A DNA stretch of 16,553 bases from an uncultured Actinomycetes bacterium (GCA_937927625.1 CALBSD010000089.1:1-16553), one strand, 5' to 3'. Shown: positions 1-8,499, counted from the stretch's first letter. A program made the numbers and translations. The notes: generated from the sequence alone by a model not told the origin.

Positions 1-1657
1 GTCGTTCAGAGTGGATAAGCGGAACGGAATGGTCTTGGTCACCATGGAAAATGAGTACTGGGACTTTGGCGATGCGATGAGCCCACTTCAACGGTGACCT
101 CTCATGCAATAACGGGTCCTCGGGCGAGGCAGCACCAATGAGCCGTGGCATGTAATGAGATTCAAATGGGTCGTCGCCACGCATCAGTTCACCAAGATCG
201 ACGACGGGATAATTAAGAACTGCACCCGCCACTAGTTCGGGGTCCATCGCAATGGTGTTCAACACCGTGAGCCCACCTGCACTGCCACCCATCAAAACGG
301 TGCGTTCAGGGCGATACCCAAAGACACGTTGCACGTGTTGCAACACAGCAAATGTGTCCGATGAATCTGCATTTCCCCACTGGCCTTCAAGCGCCAATGC
401 AAAGTCACGACCATGACCCGTGGTGCCACGATGATCCACAACAGCGATTGACCAACCGCGCGACAGCCAATATGTGAGTCGCGGGCGGAATGTCACTTGC
501 CACTGATCAATCGGGCCACCGTGTACCCACACAATGAGTCCGAATGGCGGATGTGTGGAGCGATACAAGCGATACGGGACATTGACGTCACCGTTTTCCA
601 CCGTATGAACAGAGGGCTCCACTAACTCCGCTTCAATCTCTGGCGTGAACCATTGTTCATCAGCCGGCTGCACCAACACAGTGCGAGTGATTGCTGCAAA
701 ATCAGACACGTCATACACAACGACTTGCTGTGGCGTGCGTGCACCACTGCGCAATGCAGAGAGAGTGTTGTGTTCCCATGAGAGACATCCATGGATTCCG
801 CGCCCTACATAGGTGCGCTCTTCCGTGGCTCGGTTGTACATCCACAATGTTCCAAAGCCATTTTCATTGCGCGTGTACGCAACTTGTGTGCCATCAGAAC
901 TGAAACACCATGTGCGCTGACCCGGACCCCATGTCGGGCCGCCATGTTCGCAATCATCTTCAACTACGACATCGTGATCAACTATGCGGTCTGCAAGAAG
1001 TCGAACATTTGCGATTCCTCGTACATCGTCGATGTATCCGAAACTTGTTCCATCAGGACTAAAGCGCGGTTGCTGCACTGCAATATTTGGCAGCGACGGA
1101 TCCGGATAAACCGTGCTCTCCGTCCACGACATTTCTGGTCGTTTCCATTCCAAACACATTCCATCTGCACCCGCAGCGGCATCCATCGCGAAACCTTCGG
1201 ATGTGTGCACCAGCCAAGGATCACCTGCGCCGACTTTGCAGCCCCACAACTCGTGCCAGTCGGCAATGACAAACAACGAACGATTCATGTAGTCGAATGC
1301 TGGCGTTGACCAATTGCGAGAAGCATCAAACGGCAGACGTTTGACACGCACAGGGGCATCGTCTTCAAGAACAATTTCCACCACGCCATCGGACTTCGTC
1401 ACTGCGAAAACGCGATTGCCGTCGTGGTCCCAGACATGCACTCCACCAGACAGTCCGCGACCGTTCATCGGTGCTGGCTCCAGTAGCAAATCGACCACCA
1501 CAGCCCCGTCAGCCACGTTCCACATGCACAGCCGATTGATCGCCCCGTTCAGCCCGGGCTCGGACAGGACGCCCGACACCCACTGCCCACCAGGGCGAGT
1601 ACGGATGTCTGTGACTTCCCTGCCCGACTGGCAGAGCGCAAGAGGAATCTGAGGCAC
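1..1657 (-). CDS. S9 (prolyl oligopeptidase-like) serine peptidase, C-terminus cut by window edge
   Basis: Reading the minus strand gives one open frame from a GTG at 1657 to the window edge (about 552 codons). The C-terminal half is an alpha/beta-hydrolase: VHGGP (oxyanion region), DHRGTTGHGRDF, then GGSAGG with the nucleophile serine near residue 459, and HGDQDHSVP supplying the catalytic Asp near residue 540. The catalytic His must lie beyond the edge. The N-terminal ~370 residues contain propeller-like stretches such as FSPDGTSFGYIDD and FSSDGTQVAYTRN. This is the usual order of prolyl oligopeptidase/acylaminoacyl-peptidase enzymes, which cleave short peptides in the cytoplasm. No signal peptide is visible. 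An in-frame TAG lies 9 nt upstream of the GTG, so GTG is the first possible start; it has no Shine-Dalgarno but has a TANNNT box 6 nt upstream. It is divergent from glpX. The family call is firm; the substrate is unknown. Confidence 0.9.
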   Translation of the reverse strand, partial: MPQIPLALCQSGREVTDIRTRPGGQWVSGVLSEPGLNGAINRLCMWNVADGAVVVDLLLEPAPMNGRGLSGGVHVWDHDGNRVFAVTKSDGVVEIVLEDDAPVRVKRLPFDASRNWSTPAFDYMNRSLFVIADWHELWGCKVGAGDPWLVHTSEGFAMDAAAGADGMCLEWKRPEMSWTESTVYPDPSLPNIAVQQPRFSPDGTSFGYIDDVRGIANVRLLADRIVDHDVVVEDDCEHGGPTWGPGQRTWCFSSDGTQVAYTRNENGFGTLWMYNRATEERTYVGRGIHGCLSWEHNTLSALRSGARTPQQVVVYDVSDFAAITRTVLVQPADEQWFTPEIEAELVEPSVHTVENGDVNVPYRLYRSTHPPFGLIVWVHGGPIDQWQVTFRPRLTYWLSRGWSIAVVDHRGTTGHGRDFALALEGQWGNADSSDTFAVLQHVQRVFGYRPERTVLMGGSAGGLTVLNTIAMDPELVAGAVLNYPVVDLGELMRGDDPFESHYMPRLIGAASPEDPLLHERSPLKWAHRIAKVPVLIFHGDQDHSVPLIHSER

Positions 1658-1663
1658 GGGGGC

Positions 1664-1669
1664 AGGCTA
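1664..1669 (-). promoter_or_regulatory. -10 element (TAGCCT) of a leaderless promoter for the S9 peptidase
   Basis: On the minus strand TAGCCT is followed by six bases (GCCCCC) and then the GTG start. This matches the TANNNT -10 consensus at the spacing expected when transcription begins at the first base of the start codon, as is common in actinobacteria. No ribosome binding site is present. The TAG of the box is also the upstream in-frame stop. No -35 was assigned. Inference from motif and spacing only. Confidence 0.5.
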
Positions 1670-1679
1670 GCCACGGCAC

Positions 1680-1685
1680 TAGGTT
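1680..1685 (+). promoter_or_regulatory. -10 element (TAGGTT) of a leaderless promoter for glpX
   Basis: TAGGTT is followed by GGAGGC and then the glpX ATG at 1692, so the predicted +1 coincides with the A of ATG. The GGAGG at 1686-1690 resembles a Shine-Dalgarno but is only one base from ATG, too close to act as one; this favours leaderless initiation. The box lies 10 bp from the opposing -10 of the peptidase promoter. Confidence 0.5.
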
Positions 1686-1691
1686 GGAGGC

Positions 1692-2681
1692 ATGCCGACA
1701 CAGCGCCCCGACCGCAACCTTGCCCTCGAACTCGTCCGCACCACCGAAGCCGCCGCCATGGCTGGCTCGCGCTGGGTAGGACGAGGCGACAAAAACGGAG
1801 CCGACGGCGCCGCAGTGGACGCCATGCGATCCGTCCTCTCCACCGTGCCTATGTCGGGCCTTGTGGTGATCGGCGAGGGCGAAAAAGACGATGCTCCGAT
1901 GCTCTTCAACGGCGAGATCGTGGGAGACGGCTCACAACCGCTCACCGACGTTGCAGTCGACCCCATCGACGGCACCTCCCTCACCGCCTCTGGTCGTGGC
2001 AATGCCATCTCAGTGATTGCAGTGTCTGAACGCGGAAGCATGTTCGATCCAGGTCCGTGCTTCTACATGGAGAAGATTGCCGTTGGTCCAGAAGCTGTCG
2101 GTTCCATCGACATCACCGCATCAGCAACTCAAAACCTCAAGTGGGTGGCAAAGGCAAAGGGCGAAAGCGTTCGCGACCTCACCGTCATGATCCTTGACCG
2201 TCCTCGCCATGACGACCTCATCGAAGAAGTGCGCGCATCAGGTGCACGCATCAAGCTCATTTCTGATGGCGACATCTTCGCCGCCATCGCAACATGCTGG
2301 CCAAAGGCTGGCGTCGACATCATGTTCGGCATCGGTGGCACACCAGAAGGTGTTGTAGCTGCAGCTGCTCTCAAGTGCATGGGTGGAGAAATCCAAGGTC
2401 GCTTGTGGCCACGTAATGACGACGAGAAGAAGCAAGCAGAAGATGCCGGCTACAACTTGTCACGCATCCTCAGCACCGATGATCTCGTGCAAGGCGACAA
2501 CTGCTTCTTCGCAGCAACTGGCGTGACCGACGGTGAACTTCTTGACGGAGTTCGCTTCACACCTGGCGTGGTGCATACGCAGAGCTTGGTGATGCGCTCA
2601 CGCAGCGGCACTGTTCGTCTCATTGATGCACAGCATCGTCTTGACAAGATTTCTCAGTTCAGCGAAATCGACTACAACTGA
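1692..2681 (+). CDS. glpX: Class II fructose-1,6-bisphosphatase (GlpX)
   Basis: The 329-residue product hydrolyses fructose 1,6-bisphosphate to fructose 6-phosphate, the committed gluconeogenic step, in the cytoplasm; many actinobacteria use GlpX as their main FBPase. Family motifs appear in order: RNLALELVR near residue 8, GRGDKNGADGAAVDAMR at 30-46, IGEGEKDDAP at 60-69, the metal-binding VDPIDGT at 89-95 (Asp90, Asp93), SDGD at 191-194, GGTPEGV at 215-221, and VVHTQSLVMRSRSGTVR near the C-terminus. Length matches the family and the frame is intact. The start is fixed by the conserved N-terminus and by a -10 box 6 nt upstream. It is a single-gene unit: divergent from the peptidase and convergent with the surface protein, with which it shares a terminator. 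Identification is very secure. Confidence 0.97.
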   Translation: MPTQRPDRNLALELVRTTEAAAMAGSRWVGRGDKNGADGAAVDAMRSVLSTVPMSGLVVIGEGEKDDAPMLFNGEIVGDGSQPLTDVAVDPIDGTSLTASGRGNAISVIAVSERGSMFDPGPCFYMEKIAVGPEAVGSIDITASATQNLKWVAKAKGESVRDLTVMILDRPRHDDLIEEVRASGARIKLISDGDIFAAIATCWPKAGVDIMFGIGGTPEGVVAAAALKCMGGEIQGRLWPRNDDEKKQAEDAGYNLSRILSTDDLVQGDNCFFAATGVTDGELLDGVRFTPGVVHTQSLVMRSRSGTVRLIDAQHRLDKISQFSEIDYN

Positions 2682-2702
2682 TTCAGACTCAAAAAAGTCA
2701 AT

Positions 2703-2736
2703 AAAAAAAGGCACCCTTTGCAGGATGCCTTTTTTT
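2703..2736. terminator. Bidirectional intrinsic terminator between glpX and the surface protein gene
   Basis: An A-run (2703-2709) and GGCA are mirrored by TGCC and a T-run (2726-2736), giving an 11-bp perfect outer stem. Two more C:G pairs lie inside it after one mismatch. The stem is flanked by A7 on one side and T7 on the other, so it can terminate in both directions. It begins 21 bases after the glpX stop and ends just past the stop of the minus-strand gene. Confidence 0.9.
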
Positions 2737-2743
2737 ATTTTCC

Positions 2744-5700
2744 TTAGGAGATTCGGCGACGCCGCAAAACGAGTGCTGCTCCCATCAGGATGAACATGCT
2801 TGACAGCATCGTGAATTTTTCGAGGCCGAAACCAGTCTCTGGAAGAATTTCAAATCCATCCTTTACGAAGACTGTCAGAGTCGCAAACGCATCAAGTCCT
2901 GCAGTGTCGGATGCCCGAACGGGGATCGCAGTCTTGCCAAGGAAACCGGTTGCTGGCGTGAATCGCACTTGTCCTCGAATGACATCCCACTGTCCATCGG
3001 CCGTCTTCACTCGAGATGTCCATGCTTTTCCGTTCCACAACAAGGTGGACGAAGACTTGAACACCGAAGTACCGATGGTGCGAGCACCAGCCAGAGGATT
3101 AAACCAAGCCGGTGAACCTGGACGAGTTGCATTGTGCTGATTTGCGAGACCACGTGCGGTTGATGAATTCTTCCCCACCACTGCTGTCACGGTGTCGAAG
3201 ATCGTATTTCCATAGGAATCGACAGCTGCGATTTGTACCGAGGTGGTGCCCGCAAATCCCTTGGATGGAACGAAGTGAATTGCGCCGTTAATCAATGTCC
3301 ATGTTCCATTTGGCGTGACCAATTTCTTAGTAGTGCCGCTTGTGCCGATAAAGACAATGGAGGATGGCTTTACTGCCCCTCTTCCATCAAGCATGAACAA
3401 CTGAGAGAGATTGATATTTGCTGGCGTGTTTACCGAGGTGTACACGGTGGCAGTACTCGCGGAAGCAACAAGTGAATCGAGATTTGCTGTATCAATCTGA
3501 TCAACGGGTCCTACAACGACAGTGACATTGGAGATAGTCGAAATTCCAGAAGTATCGGTGATTTTGAACGACAGATTCTTTGCAATCACATCATCTGCAG
3601 TAGCCCCAGAGGAACTTGGCGTGAAGACAATCTTTCCGTCCAGCACCGTGTAAGAACCCGATGGCGTCACCAAGTTGTTCAACCAGTTCTTTCCATCCCA
3701 GATGAGAATCGAGTTCGGATCAAAGCTTGCACCTTTTGACGGGTACACGATTGTTGATGGGTCAATAGCAATCGAACCACCTGGAGTGATGACACCATAA
3801 CCATTCGAATTCGAATAGTTGTTGATATTTGAATTCGAATTGTTGTTCTGGTTTGAATTGTTGTTCTGGTTATTGCCAGGTACGGGGCAGGTAGCCGGAG
3901 GAACCAAAGTTGTCGTCGTCGTAGAGGTTGTTGACGTTGTCGAACTGGTCGTTGTTGTGGTTGCTGACGGCTTCACAATAATGACGACGTTTTTGTTGAT
4001 ATTCGTGTTCGTATTCGTGTTCGTATTTGAGTTCGAGTTCGAGTTCGAATTACTTGGTGCAACGGTGGTCGTCGTCGTTGTTGTTGACGGCACAGGATTG
4101 ATATTTACGGTGTTGTTCTGCGGCACAACAGTCACAGTTGCCGCAATAATGAAGGCATCTTCCAGGCGGCCACCCACATACGGATTTGCTGCATTATTCA
4201 CGGAATTCAAATCGGCTTGAAGAGTGATTGTTGAGAATGTTCCCGTAAATTTCACCGAACCACATCCAGCGGTAGCGGTTGCACCATAAGCGTTTGATGT
4301 TGTGCTGCAGTTTGTCGTTGGGTTCTTACTGACAAGTTCAATTCGGTTTGAACCAACAAGCTGCAAGTTCTGGCTACCTAGAAGCGTCATCTTCACGCCG
4401 GGATTCAGTACCTGAAATTCTGTCCAGGTAGTCGTCTTGCCATTAGTTGCAGAGTCATATCCACCACCACCAAGGCCAGAGAAATGAAGTACTGGGTCTA
4501 CCGCTGGTGGCGAGAATGAGATTTTGAAAAGTCCACGATCTGCACACATCTGTCCATAAGTACAACCGTCATCGGAAGTCACTACTTGTGCGCCGGCCAC
4601 TCCGACAATCGAGTTGTCCATGAACATTCCGTTAGCACCGCCACGGTCACTCATCTTCTGAGAGTTTGCTTGAATGCCAACTCCTCTCGTCGCCTCAATG
4701 GTGACCTTGGTTCCTGATGATGTTGATGTAAATCGTTGTGAAAGGAAGTTCCAAACAACCCCATCGATTGTGCGAGAGGTTCCGGTCAAACCTGCGGCCC
4801 ACGCCCATCCGCCATTTGTCGTACTCAAGGCAGGAACTATCGACGGAACTTTCTTTGGCAATACTCGAACACCCTTCGCACGAAGCGAAGCACCCGCCAC
4901 TGGCTGACTTGTGCGAATCGCAACTGAAGAGGCAATCGGACATGTCAAGAGGGTTGATGCGGCAGCCGTTGAACTTGCTGGTCCCTGGTTATTTGATGAG
5001 CCAACCACAGAGTTTGCGTTCAAACTTGCAATCAAAGTTCCAGGTCCAGTGCAGGTCGCACTAACGGTGATTGAAGTTCCAGAAGTTGGTGTTGGCGTGA
5101 AGACACAGCCACTTGCCGTACCCGTATTAGTAAAACTTGAGGACGACAGGCCTGAGACCGATGCGCTAAATGTCAGCGTGTAACTGCGCGAGAGTGATCC
5201 TGTATTTGTTGCCGATGACCAAGTTGCCGACAGCGCAGCAGGTGCAACTGTTGTTGTTGGTGCTGCAGTTGTTGTTGGTACTGCGGTTGTTGTCGGCGCT
5301 GCGGTTGTTGTCGGTGCAGCAGTCGTCGTTGGCGCTGCGGTTGTTGTCGGTGCAGCAGTCGTCGTAGGTGCAGCTGTAGTTGTTGGCGCCGCAGTCGTCG
5401 TTGTGGCCACAGATGGATTTGTATAACGAATAATCACAACACCATGTCCACCGGAAGAACCGGTTGATTGGCCGTCACCGCCGACTTGTCCACCGCCACC
5501 AGCACCGACGTAGTTCTGTCCAGCTGTAGCAACAAGACTTGCATTTCCCGAAGATCCGTTTCCGCCGCCATTAGAACCAAGTCCGACCGAGGCCGCAGAG
5601 CTACAGCCAGCACATACGTTCTTCGCACCGCCGCCGCCGCCGCCGTAATACACAGTTGATCCGGTGATGTTGTTTGCACATCCAGCACCACCTGTGCCAC

Positions 5701-6511
5701 CCGCAGATGAGGTGGCAGAAGTTCCAGCACCACAGGCGCCGCCACCGCCACCAGCTCCATAAATGGAACCAGCTGCACCGGCGTATCCAAGACCAGCACC
5801 AACAGTGGTGTTCCCCTGACCCCCCGAGCCACCCGTTGCACCGTTCAGACCTGACAGCGAATGACCTTGTGCATTGCCATTTCCACCACCGCCCGCACCG
5901 GCGCCACTTCCACCACCATTGCCGGGCGCAGAAGTACCACCGCGCCAACCACCCGATGCCGACAAACCACCAGCGTTGTATGTATTTGACGCGCCCGTCA
6001 CGTCGAAGACTGAGTCATCACCCACCGTGGTGGTTCCTGCTCCACCTTGGCCAACAGTGATGGAAACGTTTGTCGAAGCCGAAGCAAAAGACACTGCGGT
6101 GTTCTCGATTACTTGTCCGCCGCCGCCGCCACCAGCTGCCAAACCTGTTTGAGTACTAGAAGATGTATTGCCACCAGGGCCACCACTCCCAACAACCAAT
6201 ACCCACACGCTTGTCACTCCAACAGGCTTGACCCACTTGTCAGCCGTGCCTCCGTAGTTTCGAAATTCTGCAACACACTCGCTGCCAAGATCGGTAAGAA
6301 CTACACCAGAGCTTGGGTGTCCGTTACCACCTGCGCCAGGGGCGAAAGACAATGAACAAGCACCGTTCGTCACCGTTAACACGGCGGCACTTGCGTTTCC
6401 TGCAGTCGTCACAATCGTTGCTGCCGATGCAATCAAAAGTGCTGTTGCTAATCGAGGAACTCGATGAAAAGCTCGCTCACCAACATTAAAAAGAGGGCGC
6501 AGATTGAACAT
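2744..6511 (-). CDS. LPXTG-anchored, CshA-like repetitive surface protein
   Basis: The predicted 1255-residue exported wall protein begins with a basic region, a hydrophobic segment (about 20-37) and a likely AxA cleavage near residue 43. Next come a Cys-containing and strongly Gly/Ala-rich domain (about 50-365), nine TTTAAP-type units (371-424), an Ig-like segment (about 425-520), and a Cys-containing globular region (about 525-790). Low-complexity Thr, Ser-Asn and Thr-Asn linkers follow (about 795-911). Three related repeats begin near 933, 1050 and 1153, with the pattern WxGK..W..V.T..G.W.V..G.V.FTP..GF.G......V.D..G; these resemble CshA fibril repeats. The C-terminus is LPETG (1223-1227), a hydrophobic segment and RRRR, a sortase signal. 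No sortase gene is in the window. Adhesion or matrix function is inferred; no enzyme motif was seen. The start has no clear Shine-Dalgarno but is supported by the signal peptide directly after it. Confidence 0.88.
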   Translation of the reverse strand: MFNLRPLFNVGERAFHRVPRLATALLIASAATIVTTAGNASAAVLTVTNGACSLSFAPGAGGNGHPSSGVVLTDLGSECVAEFRNYGGTADKWVKPVGVTSVWVLVVGSGGPGGNTSSSTQTGLAAGGGGGGQVIENTAVSFASASTNVSITVGQGGAGTTTVGDDSVFDVTGASNTYNAGGLSASGGWRGGTSAPGNGGGSGAGAGGGGNGNAQGHSLSGLNGATGGSGGQGNTTVGAGLGYAGAAGSIYGAGGGGGACGAGTSATSSAGGTGGAGCANNITGSTVYYGGGGGGAKNVCAGCSSAASVGLGSNGGGNGSSGNASLVATAGQNYVGAGGGGQVGGDGQSTGSSGGHGVVIIRYTNPSVATTTTAAPTTTAAPTTTAAPTTTAAPTTTAAPTTTAAPTTTAVPTTTAAPTTTVAPAALSATWSSATNTGSLSRSYTLTFSASVSGLSSSSFTNTGTASGCVFTPTPTSGTSITVSATCTGPGTLIASLNANSVVGSSNNQGPASSTAAASTLLTCPIASSVAIRTSQPVAGASLRAKGVRVLPKKVPSIVPALSTTNGGWAWAAGLTGTSRTIDGVVWNFLSQRFTSTSSGTKVTIEATRGVGIQANSQKMSDRGGANGMFMDNSIVGVAGAQVVTSDDGCTYGQMCADRGLFKISFSPPAVDPVLHFSGLGGGGYDSATNGKTTTWTEFQVLNPGVKMTLLGSQNLQLVGSNRIELVSKNPTTNCSTTSNAYGATATAGCGSVKFTGTFSTITLQADLNSVNNAANPYVGGRLEDAFIIAATVTVVPQNNTVNINPVPSTTTTTTTVAPSNSNSNSNSNTNTNTNTNINKNVVIIVKPSATTTTTSSTTSTTSTTTTTLVPPATCPVPGNNQNNNSNQNNNSNSNINNYSNSNGYGVITPGGSIAIDPSTIVYPSKGASFDPNSILIWDGKNWLNNLVTPSGSYTVLDGKIVFTPSSSGATADDVIAKNLSFKITDTSGISTISNVTVVVGPVDQIDTANLDSLVASASTATVYTSVNTPANINLSQLFMLDGRGAVKPSSIVFIGTSGTTKKLVTPNGTWTLINGAIHFVPSKGFAGTTSVQIAAVDSYGNTIFDTVTAVVGKNSSTARGLANQHNATRPGSPAWFNPLAGARTIGTSVFKSSSTLLWNGKAWTSRVKTADGQWDVIRGQVRFTPATGFLGKTAIPVRASDTAGLDAFATLTVFVKDGFEILPETGFGLEKFTMLSSMFILMGAALVLRRRRIS
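3838..3873. repeat. Two-copy 18-bp tandem repeat (Asn/Gln/Ser-rich linker)
   Basis: Two consecutive 18-base units start at 3838 and 3856; they share AATTGTTGTTCTGGTT and differ only in the last two bases. They lie in frame in the surface protein gene and encode part of an Asn-rich linker with NNNSNQ character. The surrounding DNA is also rich in GAATTCGAAT-type palindromic words. Confidence 0.7.
4000..4051. repeat. Hexanucleotide-like repeat encoding Ser-Asn / Thr-Asn dipeptides
   Basis: The plus strand shows alternating six-base words (TATTCG, TGTTCG, then GAGTTC repeated) in the codon frame of the minus-strand surface protein. They encode SNSNSN followed by TNTNTN. Such short in-frame repeats can change copy number by replication slippage without a frameshift. 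Flanking stretches on both sides encode poly-Thr. Confidence 0.75.
5241..5402. repeat. Nine tandem 18-bp units encoding TTTAAP-type hexapeptides
   Basis: Exactly 162 bases divide into nine 18-bp units, encoding TTTAAP with one TTTAVP and one TTTVAP variant. Units 4+5 and 6+7 form two 36-bp blocks that differ at one base, which suggests a recent tandem duplication. The region forms a stiff Thr/Pro linker between the Gly-rich domain and the Ig-like segment, and is a plausible site of length variation. Confidence 0.9.
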
Positions 6512-6595
6512 TCAACTATTCAAGCCCACTACTGATAGCCGAGTTGAGGAAAAAATTTTCTTTATGCTCGAAATCAAATCACATGAAGTACATAA

Positions 6596-6625
6596 GAAAG
6601 GGCGCCCCTTGCGGAGCGCCCTTTC
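6596..6625 (-). terminator. Intrinsic terminator of the atp operon
   Basis: GAAAGGGCGC (6596-6605) pairs perfectly with GCGCCCTTTC (6616-6625) around a 10-base loop. On the minus strand the stem is followed by a short T-rich tail (TTATG after the terminal TTTC). It lies 24 bases beyond the atpC stop. The rest of 6512-6595, upstream of the surface protein, shows an A/T-rich tract but no promoter that I can assign. Confidence 0.8.
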
Positions 6626-6649
6626 TACAAACTCAATGAGTAGCGATTC

Positions 6650-7069
6650 TTAGTGACCGGATTCAATCCCGCCAGTGGCCGCGATACGAGCATGCGTCCG
6701 ACGCAACTCTGCTTCCACTTCTGCTGAGTGCTCTGTACGCAACTGCTCTTCGAGACGAACCTTCGCTGCACGCACTGCGGCAACGTCGATGTCTTCTTCA
6801 AGCTCAGCAGCGTCGCTGAGGATGGTCACATGATCTGCACCGACTTCAACGAAGCCGAGGTGAACTGCAAGGTTCTGGATGGTGCCGTCGGCCAAGTAGA
6901 TGCGCGTGTGGTTCTCGGTGAGTGCACCAAGAAACGCAGCGTGACCAGGAAGGAAAGCAACCTCTCCCCCTTCAAGCGTGCGAGTGATGACCTGCGTGCC
7001 TTCTCCGGAGAAAAGAACTCGCTCGGGTGACACCACCTCGACGCGCATCGTGCCGTTGGACTCAGCCAT
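6650..7069 (-). CDS. atpC: ATP synthase F1 subunit epsilon
   Basis: The 139-residue product is the central-stalk subunit that binds gamma and the c-ring and can restrain ATP hydrolysis. The N-terminal beta-sandwich carries VEVVSPERVLFSGEG (10-24), FLPGHAAFLGAL (39-50) and GFVEV. A charged helical hairpin follows from about 94 to 134, so the regulatory C-terminal domain is present and not shortened. The ATG overlaps the atpD stop by one base (TAATG) and has AGGAG eight bases upstream inside atpD, a coupled arrangement. It is the last gene of the operon and is followed by the terminator. Confidence 0.96.
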   Translation of the reverse strand: MAESNGTMRVEVVSPERVLFSGEGTQVITRTLEGGEVAFLPGHAAFLGALTENHTRIYLADGTIQNLAVHLGFVEVGADHVTILSDAAELEEDIDVAAVRAAKVRLEEQLRTEHSAEVEAELRRTHARIAATGGIESGH

Positions 7070-8499
7070 TATGAGTTCTCCTGAAGAGCCTTTGCCTTCG
7101 CGAGAACCTGCTCGACGGAACCGACGTTGAGGAATGCCTGTTCTGGCACTTCGTCGAGTTCGCCGTTAATGAGCGATTCGAACGATTCAACGGTCTCGGC
7201 AACAGGAACGTATTCGCCCTTGACGCCGGTGAACACTTCGGCAACGTAGAACGGCTGGCTGAGGAAACGCTGCACCTTACGTGCACGAGACACGATCTGG
7301 CGGTCTTCTTCGGACAACTCGTCGAGACCAAGAATCGCGATGATGTCTTGGAGTTCCTTGTAGCGCTGGAGAATTTCCTGCACGCGACGTGCCACTGCGT
7401 AGTGACGATCGCCCACGGTCTCTGGCGTAAGGATGGTTGACGTTGAGGCCAATGGGTCCACAGCTGGGTAGATACCCAACGATGCGATCGAACGTGAAAG
7501 TTCGGTGGTTGCATCGAGGAAGGTGAACGTGGTGAACGGAGCTGGGTCGGTGTAGTCGTCCGCAGGTACGTACACGGCCTGAAGAGAGGTAATCGAACGG
7601 CCACGTGTTGACGTAATGCGCTCCTGGAGCTGACCCATTTCGTCAGCAAGTGTTGGCTGGTAACCCACAGCTGATGGCATACGGCCAAGAAGTGTTGACA
7701 CTTCTGAACCTGCCTGCACGAAACGGAAGATGTTGTCGATGAACAACAACACGTCCTGGTTCTGCACGTCACGGAAGTACTCCGCCATGGTGAGTGCGGA
7801 AAGAGCAACGCGAAGACGCACGCCAGGTGGTTCGTCCATCTGGCCGAACACTAAGGCTGCTTTTTCGAATACACCAGACTCCGCCATTTCAAGCATGAGG
7901 TCGGTGCCTTCACGTGTGCGCTCACCAACACCGGCGAACACAGATACACCGCCGTGCTTGGACGCAACACGGTTAATCATTTCGGTAATAAGAACGGTCT
8001 TACCAACTCCTGCACCACCGAACAAGCCAATCTTTCCACCAGCGAGGTATGGGGTGAGAAGGTCGATGACCTTAATGCCGGTCTCGAACATGCGCTTCGA
8101 AGGTTCAAGAGTGTCGAACGCAGGTGCTGGACGGTGAATGTCCCAGCGCTCAATGTCTTGGAAGTCGGAGTTCTTACCGTCGAGGACTTCGCCCCACACG
8201 TTCCACACGTGACCAAGGGTGCGATTGCCGACTGGCACCTGAATGCCATGGCCGGTGTCGCGAACCTTTGTGCCACGACGAAGACCGTCGGTTGGCTTGA
8301 GGCAGACGGCGCGCACGCGACTGTCACCGAGTTGCTGTGCAACTTCGGCAAGAACCGTTGTGGTCTTTCCGTCTAACTCAATGTCGAACTCAATTGCTGA
8401 GTTCAACTCTGGGAGGTACCCGCGAGGGAACTGCACGTCAATAACGGGACCAGCAATTGCTACTACCTGTCCGTCGTGCTTTGTCTCTGTCATGCTCAT
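7069..8499 (-). CDS. atpD: ATP synthase F1 subunit beta (catalytic)
   Basis: The 476-residue product is the catalytic subunit making ATP from ADP and Pi in the alpha3beta3 head. It shows the P-loop GGAGVGKT (161-168) with catalytic Lys167, the GERTREG motif with Glu193, Walker B LLFIDNIFRF (251-260), the ATPase alpha/beta signature PAVDPLASTS (345-354), and DELSEED (393-399), the lever that contacts gamma and epsilon. Length and all key residues are normal. The start is the ATG with AGGAG eight bases upstream; a second ATG two codons later is less well placed. It lies 25 bases after atpG. Confidence 0.98.
   Translation of the reverse strand: MSMTETKHDGQVVAIAGPVIDVQFPRGYLPELNSAIEFDIELDGKTTTVLAEVAQQLGDSRVRAVCLKPTDGLRRGTKVRDTGHGIQVPVGNRTLGHVWNVWGEVLDGKNSDFQDIERWDIHRPAPAFDTLEPSKRMFETGIKVIDLLTPYLAGGKIGLFGGAGVGKTVLITEMINRVASKHGGVSVFAGVGERTREGTDLMLEMAESGVFEKAALVFGQMDEPPGVRLRVALSALTMAEYFRDVQNQDVLLFIDNIFRFVQAGSEVSTLLGRMPSAVGYQPTLADEMGQLQERITSTRGRSITSLQAVYVPADDYTDPAPFTTFTFLDATTELSRSIASLGIYPAVDPLASTSTILTPETVGDRHYAVARRVQEILQRYKELQDIIAILGLDELSEEDRQIVSRARKVQRFLSQPFYVAEVFTGVKGEYVPVAETVESFESLINGELDEVPEQAFLNVGSVEQVLAKAKALQENS

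Noticed and set aside
791..1309. 172-codon plus-strand open frame
   Set aside because: It lies antisense within the S9 peptidase gene, encodes a Cys/Arg/His-rich sequence of no recognisable kind, and has no ribosome site or promoter.
3819..4220. 133-codon plus-strand frame with poly-Val and FEFEFE runs
   Set aside because: It is the antisense of Thr- and Asn-rich repeats in the surface protein; the hydrophobic repeats follow from that composition.
5241..5402. CRISPR-like array
   Set aside because: The 18-bp units are contiguous with no spacers and translate in frame as TTTAAP; it is a coding repeat.
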